This document shows positions 7,824 to 16,560 of a stretch of 64,000 bases of DNA, in pieces. Both the position numbers and the translations under genes were made by a program. Every line of letters starts with the position of its first letter. Positions within the stretch are counted from its first letter, which is position 1. Below the pieces are notes generated by a model that saw only the letters and a list, made by a program, of their open reading frames with translations, was not told the origin of the DNA and ran no database searches. The DNA comes from an uncultured Thermanaerothrix sp. (lineage in GTDB: Bacteria > Chloroflexota > Anaerolineae > Anaerolineales > Anaerolineaceae), in contig NZ_CALIMF010000015.1 of NCBI RefSeq assembly GCF_938028735.1, positions 62,001-126,000 on the forward strand, given 5' to 3'.

Positions 7824-8507
7824 ATGGACGAAGCACGAACGTCTCGAACTATTGCGATTATTGGGGGAACTGGCAAGGAGGGCAAGGGACTGGCTTTTCG
7901 CTGGGCGCGTGCTGGACATCGTGTGATCATCGGATCGCGACAGGAGGGCAAAGCCCAGGCGGCAGCCGAAGAAGTGAACAAATTGTTAGGAACGTCCGAT
8001 CAACTGGTGGTCGGAATGAGCAATGAGCAGGCAGCTCAAAGCGGTGACATTGTCGTCCTGACAGTGCCCTATGCAGCCCATCGCGAGATGTGTGAATTCA
8101 TCAAACCATTTGTTCAGGGCAAAATTGTCGTTGATGTTACAGTGCCTCTGGTACCACCAAAAGTTACTCGGGTCCAGATGCCGCCAGATGGCAGTGCCAC
8201 TATGGAAGCACAACGCATTCTAGGCGAAGATGTGCAGGTGGTAGCGGCCTTTCAAAACATCTCTTACGAGCATTTGCTACATGATGAGCCAATAGAGTGC
8301 GATGTGTTGGTGTGCGGTGGGAACAAAGAGGCCCGTGAGGTGGTGTTGGGGCTGGTACGAGATGCGGGTCTGGTGGGCTGGAATGCTGGTCCCACAGAAA
8401 ATGCAGTGGTAGTTGAGGGGCTAACCTCAATTTTGATTGGGTTGAACAAACAATTTGGTGTCCAGTCGGCCGGGATTCGCATCACGGGTGTACCACGACC
8501 CAAGTAA
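7824..8507 (+). CDS. npdG: NADPH-dependent F420 reductase
   Basis: A 227-residue protein starting, after a short polar leader, with the dinucleotide-binding motif TIAIIGGTGKEGKGLAFRWA and the NADPH-phosphate loop GSRQEGKAQ (about residues 38-46). GGTG(K/P)xGxGLA is the signature of F420:NADP oxidoreductases (NpdG/Fno), which pass hydride between F420H2 and NADP. The conserved segment VAAFQNISYEHL is also present. It lies 23 bases after ssnA with AGGAG nine bases upstream. The next three genes make F420 itself, so the assignment is well supported by context. Confidence 0.9.
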   Translation: MDEARTSRTIAIIGGTGKEGKGLAFRWARAGHRVIIGSRQEGKAQAAAEEVNKLLGTSDQLVVGMSNEQAAQSGDIVVLTVPYAAHREMCEFIKPFVQGKIVVDVTVPLVPPKVTRVQMPPDGSATMEAQRILGEDVQVVAAFQNISYEHLLHDEPIECDVLVCGGNKEAREVVLGLVRDAGLVGWNAGPTENAVVVEGLTSILIGLNKQFGVQSAGIRITGVPRPK

Positions 8508-8521
8508 GTAGAAGATGTAAT

Positions 8522-9295
8522 ATGGGCGCTCCTTTGGTACTAACCCCTCTGCAAGATATTCCATTGATTCGCCCTGGTGACGATTTGGGCGAGATCCTGT
8601 GGCGGGCTCTGCTCGAAAATGGGATTGTCTTGCGGGCCGGGGACATTGTGGTGATCGCCCAAAAAATTGTATCAAAATCCGAGGGGCGCCTGGTAAACCT
8701 GAGTGAGGTAACACCTTCACCGCGGGCGGTTGAACTGGCTCGTCTTGCTGACAAGGATGAACGATTTGTTGAACTTGTGTTACGTGAGAGCCGTCAGGTC
8801 CTGCGTCACCGGCCGGGAACGCTGATTGTCGAGCACCGATTAGGGTTTGTTTGTGCCAATGCGGGTATTGACCACTCCAATGTAGAAGGCCCCTATGGCA
8901 ACCCAGAGGAATGGGTGTTACTGTTGCCTGAAAATCCAGATGCTTCCGCTCAGCGGATTCGAAAACACTTGGAGCAGCGCAGCGGGGTTGCTATTGGGGT
9001 TCTAATTATCGATTCGCATGGGCGGGCATGGCGGTTGGGTACTGTGGGAGTGTGCATCGGTGTGGCAGGTGTACCAGCGTTGGTGGATCTGCGAGGGCAT
9101 GCGGATCTGTTCGGCTATCAATTGAGAGTCACTCAAGTGGCTGCGGCAGATGAACTGGCGGCGGCGGCCTCATTGATCATGGGACAGGCAGATGAGGGAA
9201 CCCCAGTTGTCCATGTGAGGGGATTCCCGTATCCATTACGGGAATCGTCTTTCTCTGAATTACGCCGTCCTGAAGAGCAGGACTTATTCCGGTAG
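8522..9295 (+). CDS. cofE: Coenzyme F420-0:L-glutamate ligase
   Basis: A 257-residue protein matching CofE throughout: PLVLTPLQDIPLIRPGDDL at the start, DIVVIAQKIVSKSEGR, GFVCANAGIDHSNV and VLIIDSHGRAWRLGTVGVCIG (GTP and metal binding). The enzyme adds glutamates to F420-0 using GTP. At this length it is the stand-alone CofE form, without the extra C-terminal FMN domain of actinobacterial FbiB. It is 14 bases downstream of npdG and 10 bases upstream of cofD, in a tight run with no promoter visible between. Confidence 0.93.
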   Translation: MGAPLVLTPLQDIPLIRPGDDLGEILWRALLENGIVLRAGDIVVIAQKIVSKSEGRLVNLSEVTPSPRAVELARLADKDERFVELVLRESRQVLRHRPGTLIVEHRLGFVCANAGIDHSNVEGPYGNPEEWVLLLPENPDASAQRIRKHLEQRSGVAIGVLIIDSHGRAWRLGTVGVCIGVAGVPALVDLRGHADLFGYQLRVTQVAAADELAAAASLIMGQADEGTPVVHVRGFPYPLRESSFSELRRPEEQDLFR

Positions 9296-9305
9296 GGTAG
9301 CGATT

Positions 9306-10253
9306 ATGAAGGTGGTAGCCCTGGCAGGCGGAGTTGGCGGAGCGAAGTTGGTGGATGGGCTGGCTCAGTGTGTGCAACCTGAGAACCTGACCGTAATTGT
9401 TAATACTGGGGATGACTTCCACCACTTTGGGCTACACATCAGCCCTGATTTGGATACTATTTGTTATACGTTAGCGGGATTAGCCAATCCAGAAACTGGG
9501 TGGGGGCGGGCGGGAGACACCTGGGTGGTCATGGGCGAAATTGAGCGACTAGGGGGGCCAACGTGGTTCCGTTTAGGGGATCGCGATCTGGCGACTCACC
9601 TGGAGCGAACCCGTCGGTTGCAGCAAGGAGAGCGCCTCTCTGAGGTAGTAACCGCCTTCTGTCAGGCGTGGGGGGTAAAGGTAAAGGTGTTGCCCATGAG
9701 CGACGATCCTGTCTCTACTGTCGTTCTGACAAAGGAGGGGATTGAACTTGGATTTCAAGATTATTTTGTGGCCCGGCAGTGTCAGCCCGAGGTTAGGGGC
9801 TTTCGGTTTGTAGGTAGCGAAACGGCGCAACCTACGCCCGGTGTTTTAGAGGCACTTCGAAGGGCAGATCTGGTTGTAATCTGTCCCTCGAACCCATGGG
9901 TCAGTATTGGACCCATTCTGGCTCTTCCGGGGGTGCGGGAAACACTGATGCATAAAGTGGTGGTGGCTGTTTCACCTCTCGTGGGAGGGCAAGCCTTGAA
10001 AGGCCCGGCCGCGAAAATGTTTCGTGAACTAGGATGGCAGCCAAGCCCACTTGCAATTGCTCACTTTTATCAACCTCTTTTGCGCGGGATTTTAGTGGAT
10101 GTTTCTGATGCGGTGTGGGCTGACGAAATCCGGCGGCTCAGTATAATACCAGAAGTTACTGATATTGTAATGCGTAATATACAAGACCGCATTCGACTGG
10201 CTAGAAAAGTGATTGCTTTTGGGCAAAAAGTAGTGGAGACTTCTGCGTTATGA
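9306..10253 (+). CDS. cofD: 2-phospho-L-lactate transferase
   Basis: A 315-residue protein with the CofD signature at its start (LAGGVGGAKLVDGLAQ), followed by VNTGDDFHHFGLHISPDLDT, a conserved metal/substrate region, and VICPSNPWVSIGPIL, where the guanylylated lactate is bound. CofD transfers the phospholactyl-type group to Fo to give F420-0 (or dehydro-F420-0). Fo synthase genes (cofG/cofH) are not in the window. The last four bases overlap the cofC start (ATGA), so CofD and CofC are translationally coupled. Confidence 0.94.
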   Translation: MKVVALAGGVGGAKLVDGLAQCVQPENLTVIVNTGDDFHHFGLHISPDLDTICYTLAGLANPETGWGRAGDTWVVMGEIERLGGPTWFRLGDRDLATHLERTRRLQQGERLSEVVTAFCQAWGVKVKVLPMSDDPVSTVVLTKEGIELGFQDYFVARQCQPEVRGFRFVGSETAQPTPGVLEALRRADLVVICPSNPWVSIGPILALPGVRETLMHKVVVAVSPLVGGQALKGPAAKMFRELGWQPSPLAIAHFYQPLLRGILVDVSDAVWADEIRRLSIIPEVTDIVMRNIQDRIRLARKVIAFGQKVVETSAL

Positions 10254-10864
10254 GCACATGGGCGATTGTGCCGGTTAAACCAATCTATCAGGGCAAATCA
10301 CGGCTGGCAACTGTTCTATCTCAGCATGAACGGGTGCTTCTGAACCAAATGTTGTACATGCACTTGCTTCAGGTGCTTCAAGAAGTTAGGACTATTGATG
10401 AGATTCTGGTGGTCAGTCGCGATTCGTCCATCCTTGCTGCTGCACGGCAGTACCGTGCCCGTACCCTGCAAGAAGATGGTCGCACTGGGTTAAATCTGGC
10501 TTTGCGAAGAGCAACGGCCATGGCCGAAATTTACGCGGCAAGTGAGGTGTTGATTCTTCCGGTGGACTTGCCGTTGATCACCGCGGAGGATGTGCAGACT
10601 ATCTTGCGAGTAGCCCCGTTTGAGCGCGGCATTGTGATTGTGCCTGATCGCCATCGCCATGGGACCAACGCCTTACTAGTGCGGCCGCCAGGCGCTTTAG
10701 ACTATCAATTTGGTAGCAATTCTTATGAAGCGCATTGTCGCCAGGCGCGTCAGAAGGGGTTGGAGGTGCGAACGTTAGATCTTCCCTCCGTTGCGTTCGA
10801 CCTTGACTGGCCCGAGGACCTGGAGCACTGGCGTCAACTTCACTCCACCCCACTTGTTCTATAA
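10250..10864 (+). CDS. cofC: 2-phospho-L-lactate (or PEP) guanylyltransferase
   Basis: A 204-residue nucleotidyltransferase-fold protein beginning [19 protein letters not shown]. This is the CofC form of the NTP-transferase motif. The metal-binding aspartates are in [16 protein letters not shown], and [17 protein letters not shown] matches the family core. It makes the GDP-linked three-carbon donor used by CofD; whether the substrate is phospholactate, PEP or 3-phosphoglycerate cannot be read from the sequence. It starts inside the cofD stop codon. The next gene begins 20 bases on with a strong AGGAGG site. Confidence 0.92.
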   Translation: MSTWAIVPVKPIYQGKSRLATVLSQHERVLLNQMLYMHLLQVLQEVRTIDEILVVSRDSSILAAARQYRARTLQEDGRTGLNLALRRATAMAEIYAASEVLILPVDLPLITAEDVQTILRVAPFERGIVIVPDRHRHGTNALLVRPPGALDYQFGSNSYEAHCRQARQKGLEVRTLDLPSVAFDLDWPEDLEHWRQLHSTPLVL

Positions 10865-10884
10865 AATATCCCCAGGAGGAAACC

Positions 10885-11880
10885 ATGGAACGTGTAGCAT
10901 TATATTTACAAGATGCCCATGATCTGCGCGAAGGGTTGGAATTTGTCCGCTATGCCGAACAGCGGGGGTTTGAAGCCGTCTGGCAAGCGGAAAGCCGCCT
11001 GGTGCGGGATGCAATTGTGCCAATGGCAGCCTATGCGGCGGTCACTGAGCGAATTAAGATCGGCTCGGGCGTAATCAACAACTGGACCCGGAATATCGGC
11101 TTGCTAGCAGCTACTTTTCTTACCTTGGACGACTTGGCGCCCAACCGTATCATCTGCGGGATTGGGGCCTGGTGGGATCCGCTTGCACGAAATGTGGGTA
11201 TTGAACGGAGGAAGCCGCTAGTAGCCATGCGTGAAACGGTGACAGTGCTACGCCGGTTGCTTAATATGGAGCGGGTTACTTTCCATGGCGAATTCATCCA
11301 CGTTGAAGGGATTGAACTGGATGTGGTGCATGGCCGACGTGAGCCACGCAACGTGCCGATTATGATTGGCGCAACGGGCGATCAAATGATGGAACTGGCG
11401 GGCGAGATTGCGGACGGGGTAGTACTAAATTATTGTGTCCCCCCAGAGTACAACTACCGCGCAATGGAACTTCTGGATAAGGGTGCGAAGAAGGCAGGCC
11501 GGCGCGTGGATGACCTGGATCGTCCGCAGTTGATTGTGTGTTCGGTGGATCCGGATCATGACCGCGCTATTGATACAACTCGTGAGCTCCTATGCCAGTA
11601 TCTGGCGCAGCAACCCCATATTGCCAAAGCCTCAGGGGTTTCGCCGGATGTGGTGGCGGAGATACAAAGCATCCTGGGATGGCCGGCCACTCATGAGCAA
11701 ATTCAAAAGGCCAAACACTTGGTGCCGGAAGACCTCATTTACCGCATCACGGCTTCAGGCACACCTGAAGAAGCCAGGGCTAAAGTCAAGGAGTACCTCA
11801 ATACGGGTGCAACCTGCCCAATTCTGTATCCGGTTGGTGGCGACTACAAACTTCTCATTGACACCTTTGCTCAGATCTAA
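10885..11880 (+). CDS. LLM-class F420-dependent oxidoreductase
   Basis: A 331-residue luciferase-like monooxygenase-fold protein. The features are [38 protein letters not shown] and the C-terminal cofactor region [26 protein letters not shown]. The length and the non-prolyl cis-peptide-type GSGV region resemble methylene-tetrahydromethanopterin reductase (Mer) relatives, which use F420. It has AGGAGG nine bases upstream of its ATG and directly follows cofC, so F420 use is likely. The substrate is unknown; given the next genes, a heterocycle or a folate/pterin compound are both possible. Confidence 0.82.
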   Translation: MERVALYLQDAHDLREGLEFVRYAEQRGFEAVWQAESRLVRDAIVPMAAYAAVTERIKIGSGVINNWTRNIGLLAATFLTLDDLAPNRIICGIGAWWDPLARNVGIERRKPLVAMRETVTVLRRLLNMERVTFHGEFIHVEGIELDVVHGRREPRNVPIMIGATGDQMMELAGEIADGVVLNYCVPPEYNYRAMELLDKGAKKAGRRVDDLDRPQLIVCSVDPDHDRAIDTTRELLCQYLAQQPHIAKASGVSPDVVAEIQSILGWPATHEQIQKAKHLVPEDLIYRITASGTPEEARAKVKEYLNTGATCPILYPVGGDYKLLIDTFAQI

Positions 11881-11897
11881 TCTCGGTTTCAACAGAA

Positions 11898-11926
11898 AGG
11901 CCACCTGGTTTTTTTCCGGGTGGCCT
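11898..11926 (+). other. Intercistronic hairpin
   Basis: AGGCCACCTGG (11898-11908) and CCGGGTGGCCT (11916-11926) form a nearly perfect stem closing over a T-rich loop, between the LLM gene and the first hydroxylase gene. There is no T tract behind it, so it is more likely an RNA-processing or partial attenuation site than a full terminator. Confidence 0.35.
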
Positions 11927-11943
11927 CAAAAGGAGGGTAGGCC

Positions 11944-12696
11944 ATGATCATTGAGTATTATCGCCCAAAGTCGCTAGAGGAAGCAGTAGCGTTACTGCAA
12001 CGTTCCCAGCCTCTTACCATTCCGTTAGGAGGTGGGGTCACAGTTAGCCGTATGAAAGAGCCTGATTGCGCCGTTGTAGATCTCCAAGACCTGGGTTTGA
12101 ATCAAATTGTTTCTCAGGGCAATATAGTGAGAGTTGGTGCCACCGTCACTTTGCAACAGTTGGCAGATTATGAGGGTCTTCAGCCTGAGTTATCTTTGGC
12201 TGCTCGTAAAGAGACCACCTATAATTTGCGTCAACGTGCTACAGTAGCGGGGAGCATTGTGAGTGGCGATGGTCGTTCGCACTTACTAACTGTTCTTCTG
12301 GCTCTGGATGCTGTGTTAATTTGGGCGCCGGGAGAAAAGCAGGAGTCCCTAGGGGACTTTTTGGCGCTCCGGGATGTACGCTCTGCAAATAAAGGATTAA
12401 TCACCGAAATTCGCCTTACCAATAACGCCCAACTAAAATACGAGTATGTGGCTCGCACCCCAGAAGATCGACCTATTCTCCTGGTTGCCGTAGCCAAGTG
12501 GCCTTCGGGACGAACCCGGGTAGTAGTTGGGGGGTTTGGTAAAGCTCCCGCTTTAGTTATAGACGGTCCGGATGCCAGCGGTGCACAAATGGCGCTAGGT
12601 GCGATGCTGCAGAATGCGGGGGATGAGTGGGCTAGTGCTGTCTATCGTCAGGATGTCGCCCAGGTCCTATTAAAGCGATGCTTAATTGCGTTTTAG
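11944..12696 (+). CDS. FAD-binding subunit of a molybdenum hydroxylase (CoxM/YgfM-like)
   Basis: A 250-residue protein with the FAD-binding fold of xanthine dehydrogenase-family medium subunits. MIIEYYRPKSLEEAVALLQ opens it, PLGGGVTVSRM is the pyrophosphate loop, and TTYNLRQRATVAGSIVSGDGRS is the second FAD motif. It is shorter than usual (about 280-300) and resembles the abbreviated YgfM-type subunit encoded with selenium-dependent hydroxylases. AGGAGG lies shortly upstream. The following gene encodes a fused iron-sulfur plus molybdenum subunit, so these two should form one enzyme. Confidence 0.85.
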   Translation: MIIEYYRPKSLEEAVALLQRSQPLTIPLGGGVTVSRMKEPDCAVVDLQDLGLNQIVSQGNIVRVGATVTLQQLADYEGLQPELSLAARKETTYNLRQRATVAGSIVSGDGRSHLLTVLLALDAVLIWAPGEKQESLGDFLALRDVRSANKGLITEIRLTNNAQLKYEYVARTPEDRPILLVAVAKWPSGRTRVVVGGFGKAPALVIDGPDASGAQMALGAMLQNAGDEWASAVYRQDVAQVLLKRCLIAF

Positions 12697-12713
12697 AAAT
12701 GAAGGAGGGAGCC

Positions 12714-15700
12714 ATGCAAATCAGACTTTGGATCAATGGTATCGAGCATGAGTGGCAAGTGCCCCCCCATGAAACTCTCTTAAATGCTCTGCGCCGTCAT
12801 GGTTATTACGGCGTAAAAGATGGTGGGTGTCAGCATGGGGAGTGTGGTGCCTGTGCAGTAGTGTTAGATGGTGTACCTGTTAATACGTGCGTAATGTTGG
12901 CTGCTCAAGCCGATGGTCATCGTATCGAAACGATTGAAGGAATGGGGAAACACCCTGACTTGGGATGGCGTAAAACAGAAGGATTACACCCCATTCAGCA
13001 GGCGTTGGTGGAGAGTGGGGCCATTCAATGTGGTTATTGTACCCCTGCAATTGCCCTTGCCGCCAAGTCGCTTTTAGATCGTAATCTCAACCCGACCGAG
13101 GAAGAAGTTCGCGAAGCCATATCAGGGGTACTGTGTCGATGTACGGGGTACTTAAAACCGGTGCAAGCGATTTTGCGCGCTGCTGCCATTTTGCGTGGTG
13201 AGCAAGTCCCCCCTATAGATGAAGTTGAAACCCTGGCCTTCCCGACGGAGTGGCCTGGTCTGACCAATGACGTGCCAACTGTGGAGCCTAAGTTGGGGTC
13301 CTCACCCTCACCCATGGTGCGTACCCAAGTGATGCCACGCATTTGGACAGTCATGCATCCAGAGCGGCAAGCCATGCAGCGTGTGGGTAGGCCAGAAATC
13401 AAGGTGGATGCTATTAAACTGGTGCAGGGCAAACCAGCGTTTGCTGGCGACATTGAGATGCGGGGCATGCTGATTGCCAAAGTTTTGCACAGCCCGGTTG
13501 CGCATGCGCGCATCAAGCATATTGATGTGTCAAAGGCACGAGCCCTTCCGGGTGTTGCAGCGGTATTAACTTACAAGGACATTCCACGCGTTCCCTATTC
13601 GACAGCTGGCCAATCAGATCCCATTCCTGGCCCATTAGATACCTTCTCGTTGGATGAGAAAGTGCGGTTTGTGGGGGATCGGGTAGCTTTTGTTGCCGCA
13701 GAGACTGAGGAAATCGCGGAAAAGGCTCTCAAACTCATTGACGTTGAGTATGAGCCCTTGCCGGTAATTTTGGATCCAGCGGATGCCTTAAAAGAAGGGG
13801 CTCCCATTATCCATGATGAACCTGATTATGTAAACTTTGGAGAATCCGATCCAAAACGTAACTTGGCAGCCCGGATACGGATTGACATTGGGGATGTAGA
13901 AAAAGGTTTTCAAGAAGCGGATCGCATCTACGAAGCTGAATATGAAGTTCCCAAGGTACAACAATCCCATATTGAACCCCATGTGGTGATAACTTATTGG
14001 GATGAGAATGATCGGCTGGTCATCCGCACTAGCACGCAGGTACCGTTCCACGTACGGCGAATTTTGGCTCCCGTTCTGGGGCTACCTGTCAAGCGAATTC
14101 GGGTGATCAAACCACGCATTGGTGGCGGCTTTGGAGGTAAACAAGAGGTTTTAATCGAAGACGTTGCGGCTCATTTGACTATTGCCACGGGCCGCCCGGT
14201 CATGTATGTTTACACCCGCGAAGAAGAGTTTACGGCAGCACGGTCACGCCATCCCATGCGCATACGAATGAAAACTGGCGTTAAGCTGGATGGTACGATT
14301 ACGGCGAATGCAATGTATGTGTTGAGTGATACCGGTGCTTACGGTAGTCATGGATTGACCGTTACCGGAAACACGGGCCATAAGGCGATGGCGCTGTATG
14401 TAGGTGACGGGGAATATCGTAAAGCCCCAAATATTCGTTTCTATGCGGACGTGGTTTATACCAATAAAATGCCTTCGGGAGCCTTCCGTGGTTATGGAGT
14501 ACCGCAAGGTTTCTGGCCGGTGGAACGTCACATGGAGCGCATTGCCCGTGACTTGGGGTTGGATCCTATTGCGTTTCGCTTGAAGAATGCCATTCGAGCG
14601 GGTGAATTACACCCGTTCAGTACAGCGTGGAGCGAGGGGCGTGAACCGCGGCCGGAGATCATTCATACTGTGGGGTTAGAAGAGTGTGTCGCTCAAGGCA
14701 AAGCCATCATTGGCTGGGATCAGAAATATGGTAATCCGGAGTGGCATCAGGTACCTGGAAAACCTCATTTGCGTCGAGGTATTGGGGTGGCGATGGTCAT
14801 GCAGGGGACGGCTATCCCATATCTGGACATGGGTGGGGCCTCAATTAAGATGAATGACGATGGGTCATTTAACTTGATGGTTGGAGCTACTGACTTGGGA
14901 ACCGGTTCAGATACCGTGTTGGCGCAGATGGCTGCGGAGGTACTAGGCGTGCCGGTTGAAGATATTATTGTGTACTCCTCCGATACCGACTTCACCCCCT
15001 TTGATAAAGGTGCGTATGCTTCCAGTACAACCTATATCTCCGGCGCAGCGGTCGTTAAAGCCGCGCAGCAGGCAGCGGAACGAATACGGATGCGGGCGGC
15101 AAAAATGCTCAACCAGCGTGGCGACGGTCATGCTGAAGTCAAACCGGAAGAAATTCGCCTGGTTGATCGCAAAGCCATGGCGCCTGATGGTCGTTACGTT
15201 ACCATGGAGGAAATTGCTCTGAACAGTCTCCATCATACCGATCAGGAGCAGATTATGGGTATTGGCTCCCACGTATCGCCTGTTGCTCCCCCTCCCTTTG
15301 CGGCTCAGTTTGCTGAAGTGACCGTGGATATTGAGACAGGGGTAGTGACGGTTGATCGCTTGGTGATGGCGGTAGATTCGGGAGTGATTGTCAACCCGAT
15401 CACGGCATCTGGCCAAATTGAGGGGGGGATGACTCAGGCGTTGGGTTATGCCGTGTGTGAGGAATTGAAGTATGATGAACAAGGGCGTCCGCGCGAAAAG
15501 GATTGGGTAAATTACCATATCTTCCGTGCTAACGAAATGCCGAAATTAGAGACAATCTTTATTGAGACATTTGAACCGTCCCACCCGTTTGGAGTAAAGG
15601 CGGTGGCTGAGATCCCTATGGATGGGGTGGCGCCTGCCGTGGCAAATGCTGTTCTGGATGCATGTGGTGCTGATATCCTAGATAACCCGCTAACTCCGGA

Positions 15701-15731
15701 GAAGGTCTGGCGCGCGTTAAGACAGAAATGA
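12714..15731 (+). CDS. Molybdenum hydroxylase, fused [2Fe-2S] and molybdopterin subunit (XdhD-like)
   Basis: A 1005-residue fusion. Residues 1-75 are a plant-type ferredoxin domain (Cys39, 44, 47, 59) and 80-165 the second [2Fe-2S] domain (Cys106, 109, 141, 143, in QCGYCTP and CRCTGY). After a linker, 235-1005 form the molybdopterin-binding hydroxylase part with RIGGGFGGKQE, PSGAFRGYGVPQG, ATDLGTGSDTV and the catalytic-glutamate region KAVAEIPMDG. The order Fe-S then Mo without FAD matches XdhD-type purine hydroxylases; FAD comes from the preceding gene. The track frame opens at 12678, but the ATG at 12714 has AAGGAGG just upstream. Neighbouring YqeB, YqeC and MocA genes suggest a labile selenium ligand. 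Substrate is probably a purine or other N-heterocycle; this is inferred. Confidence 0.88.
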   Translation: MQIRLWINGIEHEWQVPPHETLLNALRRHGYYGVKDGGCQHGECGACAVVLDGVPVNTCVMLAAQADGHRIETIEGMGKHPDLGWRKTEGLHPIQQALVESGAIQCGYCTPAIALAAKSLLDRNLNPTEEEVREAISGVLCRCTGYLKPVQAILRAAAILRGEQVPPIDEVETLAFPTEWPGLTNDVPTVEPKLGSSPSPMVRTQVMPRIWTVMHPERQAMQRVGRPEIKVDAIKLVQGKPAFAGDIEMRGMLIAKVLHSPVAHARIKHIDVSKARALPGVAAVLTYKDIPRVPYSTAGQSDPIPGPLDTFSLDEKVRFVGDRVAFVAAETEEIAEKALKLIDVEYEPLPVILDPADALKEGAPIIHDEPDYVNFGESDPKRNLAARIRIDIGDVEKGFQEADRIYEAEYEVPKVQQSHIEPHVVITYWDENDRLVIRTSTQVPFHVRRILAPVLGLPVKRIRVIKPRIGGGFGGKQEVLIEDVAAHLTIATGRPVMYVYTREEEFTAARSRHPMRIRMKTGVKLDGTITANAMYVLSDTGAYGSHGLTVTGNTGHKAMALYVGDGEYRKAPNIRFYADVVYTNKMPSGAFRGYGVPQGFWPVERHMERIARDLGLDPIAFRLKNAIRAGELHPFSTAWSEGREPRPEIIHTVGLEECVAQGKAIIGWDQKYGNPEWHQVPGKPHLRRGIGVAMVMQGTAIPYLDMGGASIKMNDDGSFNLMVGATDLGTGSDTVLAQMAAEVLGVPVEDIIVYSSDTDFTPFDKGAYASSTTYISGAAVVKAAQQAAERIRMRAAKMLNQRGDGHAEVKPEEIRLVDRKAMAPDGRYVTMEEIALNSLHHTDQEQIMGIGSHVSPVAPPPFAAQFAEVTVDIETGVVTVDRLVMAVDSGVIVNPITASGQIEGGMTQALGYAVCEELKYDEQGRPREKDWVNYHIFRANEMPKLETIFIETFEPSHPFGVKAVAEIPMDGVAPAVANAVLDACGADILDNPLTPEKVWRALRQK

Positions 15732-15744
15732 GGTTGGCCTAACG

Positions 15745-16542
15745 ATGGATGCTGAGATTTATCGTGAAGTCGTTAATTTGGCTGAAAAGGGAGAGGCAGG
15801 AGCCCTGTGTACTATTGTTTATGCACGGGGCTCCACACCTCGCCACGAAGGCAGTAAAATGTTGGTGTATGCCGATGGCCACTTTATCGGTACTGTTGGC
15901 GGTGGTGAACTGGAAAGCCGAGTCATAAAAGAAGCCCTGGAGGCAATTCGAGATGGACGAGCCCGCTTGCTACGGTATGATATGGTGGATCCGAAGCGAG
16001 GTGATCCTGGGGTTTGTGGCGGTCAACTGGAGGTTTACGTGGAGCCAATCCTACCCAAGCCCAAAATTGTGGTGATTGGGGGTGGGCATGTGGGCAAAGC
16101 GGTGGTCCATCTGGCAAAATGGCTTGGTTTTCGTGTTGCTGTTTGTGATGATCGCCCTGAGTTTTGTAATCCTGAATTTAACCCTGATGCCGATGAATTC
16201 TATCCGGTTCCTATGGCTGAACTGCCGCAGCACCTGCGCATTCACTCACAAACCTATCTCATTCTTACCACACGAGGTAGCGCTGTTGACGTGGAAGGCT
16301 TGCCTTCTCTCTTAGAAACCCCAGCGGCGTATATTGGGGTGATAGGTTCAAAGCGACGTTGGGCCGTTACCCGTAAAACGTTACTGGAGCGCGGCGTTTC
16401 GGAGGAGGCGCTTAAGCGCGTGGTTTCGCCGATTGGGTTGGAGATCAATGCCGAGACTCCCGAAGAAATCGCTGTGAGCATCATGGCCGAAATCATTATG
16501 CTGCGGAATGGTGGTAATGGACGGCGGATGGCAGAAAATTAA
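15745..16542 (+). CDS. xdhC: XdhC/CoxI-family molybdenum cofactor maturation protein
   Basis: A 265-residue protein with the XdhC N-terminal domain (CTIVYARGSTPRHEGSKMLV, TVGGGELE, and DPGVCGGQLEVYVEPI) and a C-terminal Rossmann domain (VVIGGGHVGKAVVHLAKWLGF, then YIGVIGSKRRW). XdhC proteins bind molybdenum cofactor, protect it and promote its sulfuration and insertion into xanthine dehydrogenase-type enzymes. The cysteine in GDPGVCGG is the usual cofactor-handling residue. It starts 13 bases after the XdhD-like gene and lies between the two hydroxylase sets, so it may serve both. Confidence 0.9.
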   Translation: MDAEIYREVVNLAEKGEAGALCTIVYARGSTPRHEGSKMLVYADGHFIGTVGGGELESRVIKEALEAIRDGRARLLRYDMVDPKRGDPGVCGGQLEVYVEPILPKPKIVVIGGGHVGKAVVHLAKWLGFRVAVCDDRPEFCNPEFNPDADEFYPVPMAELPQHLRIHSQTYLILTTRGSAVDVEGLPSLLETPAAYIGVIGSKRRWAVTRKTLLERGVSEEALKRVVSPIGLEINAETPEEIAVSIMAEIIMLRNGGNGRRMAEN

Positions 16543-16560
16543 TTCAAAGGAGGAATTCCT

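Noticed and set aside
14943-15518. 191-codon minus-strand frame
   Set aside because: Shadow of the hydroxylase Fe-S/Mo subunit; histidine-rich, no family features.
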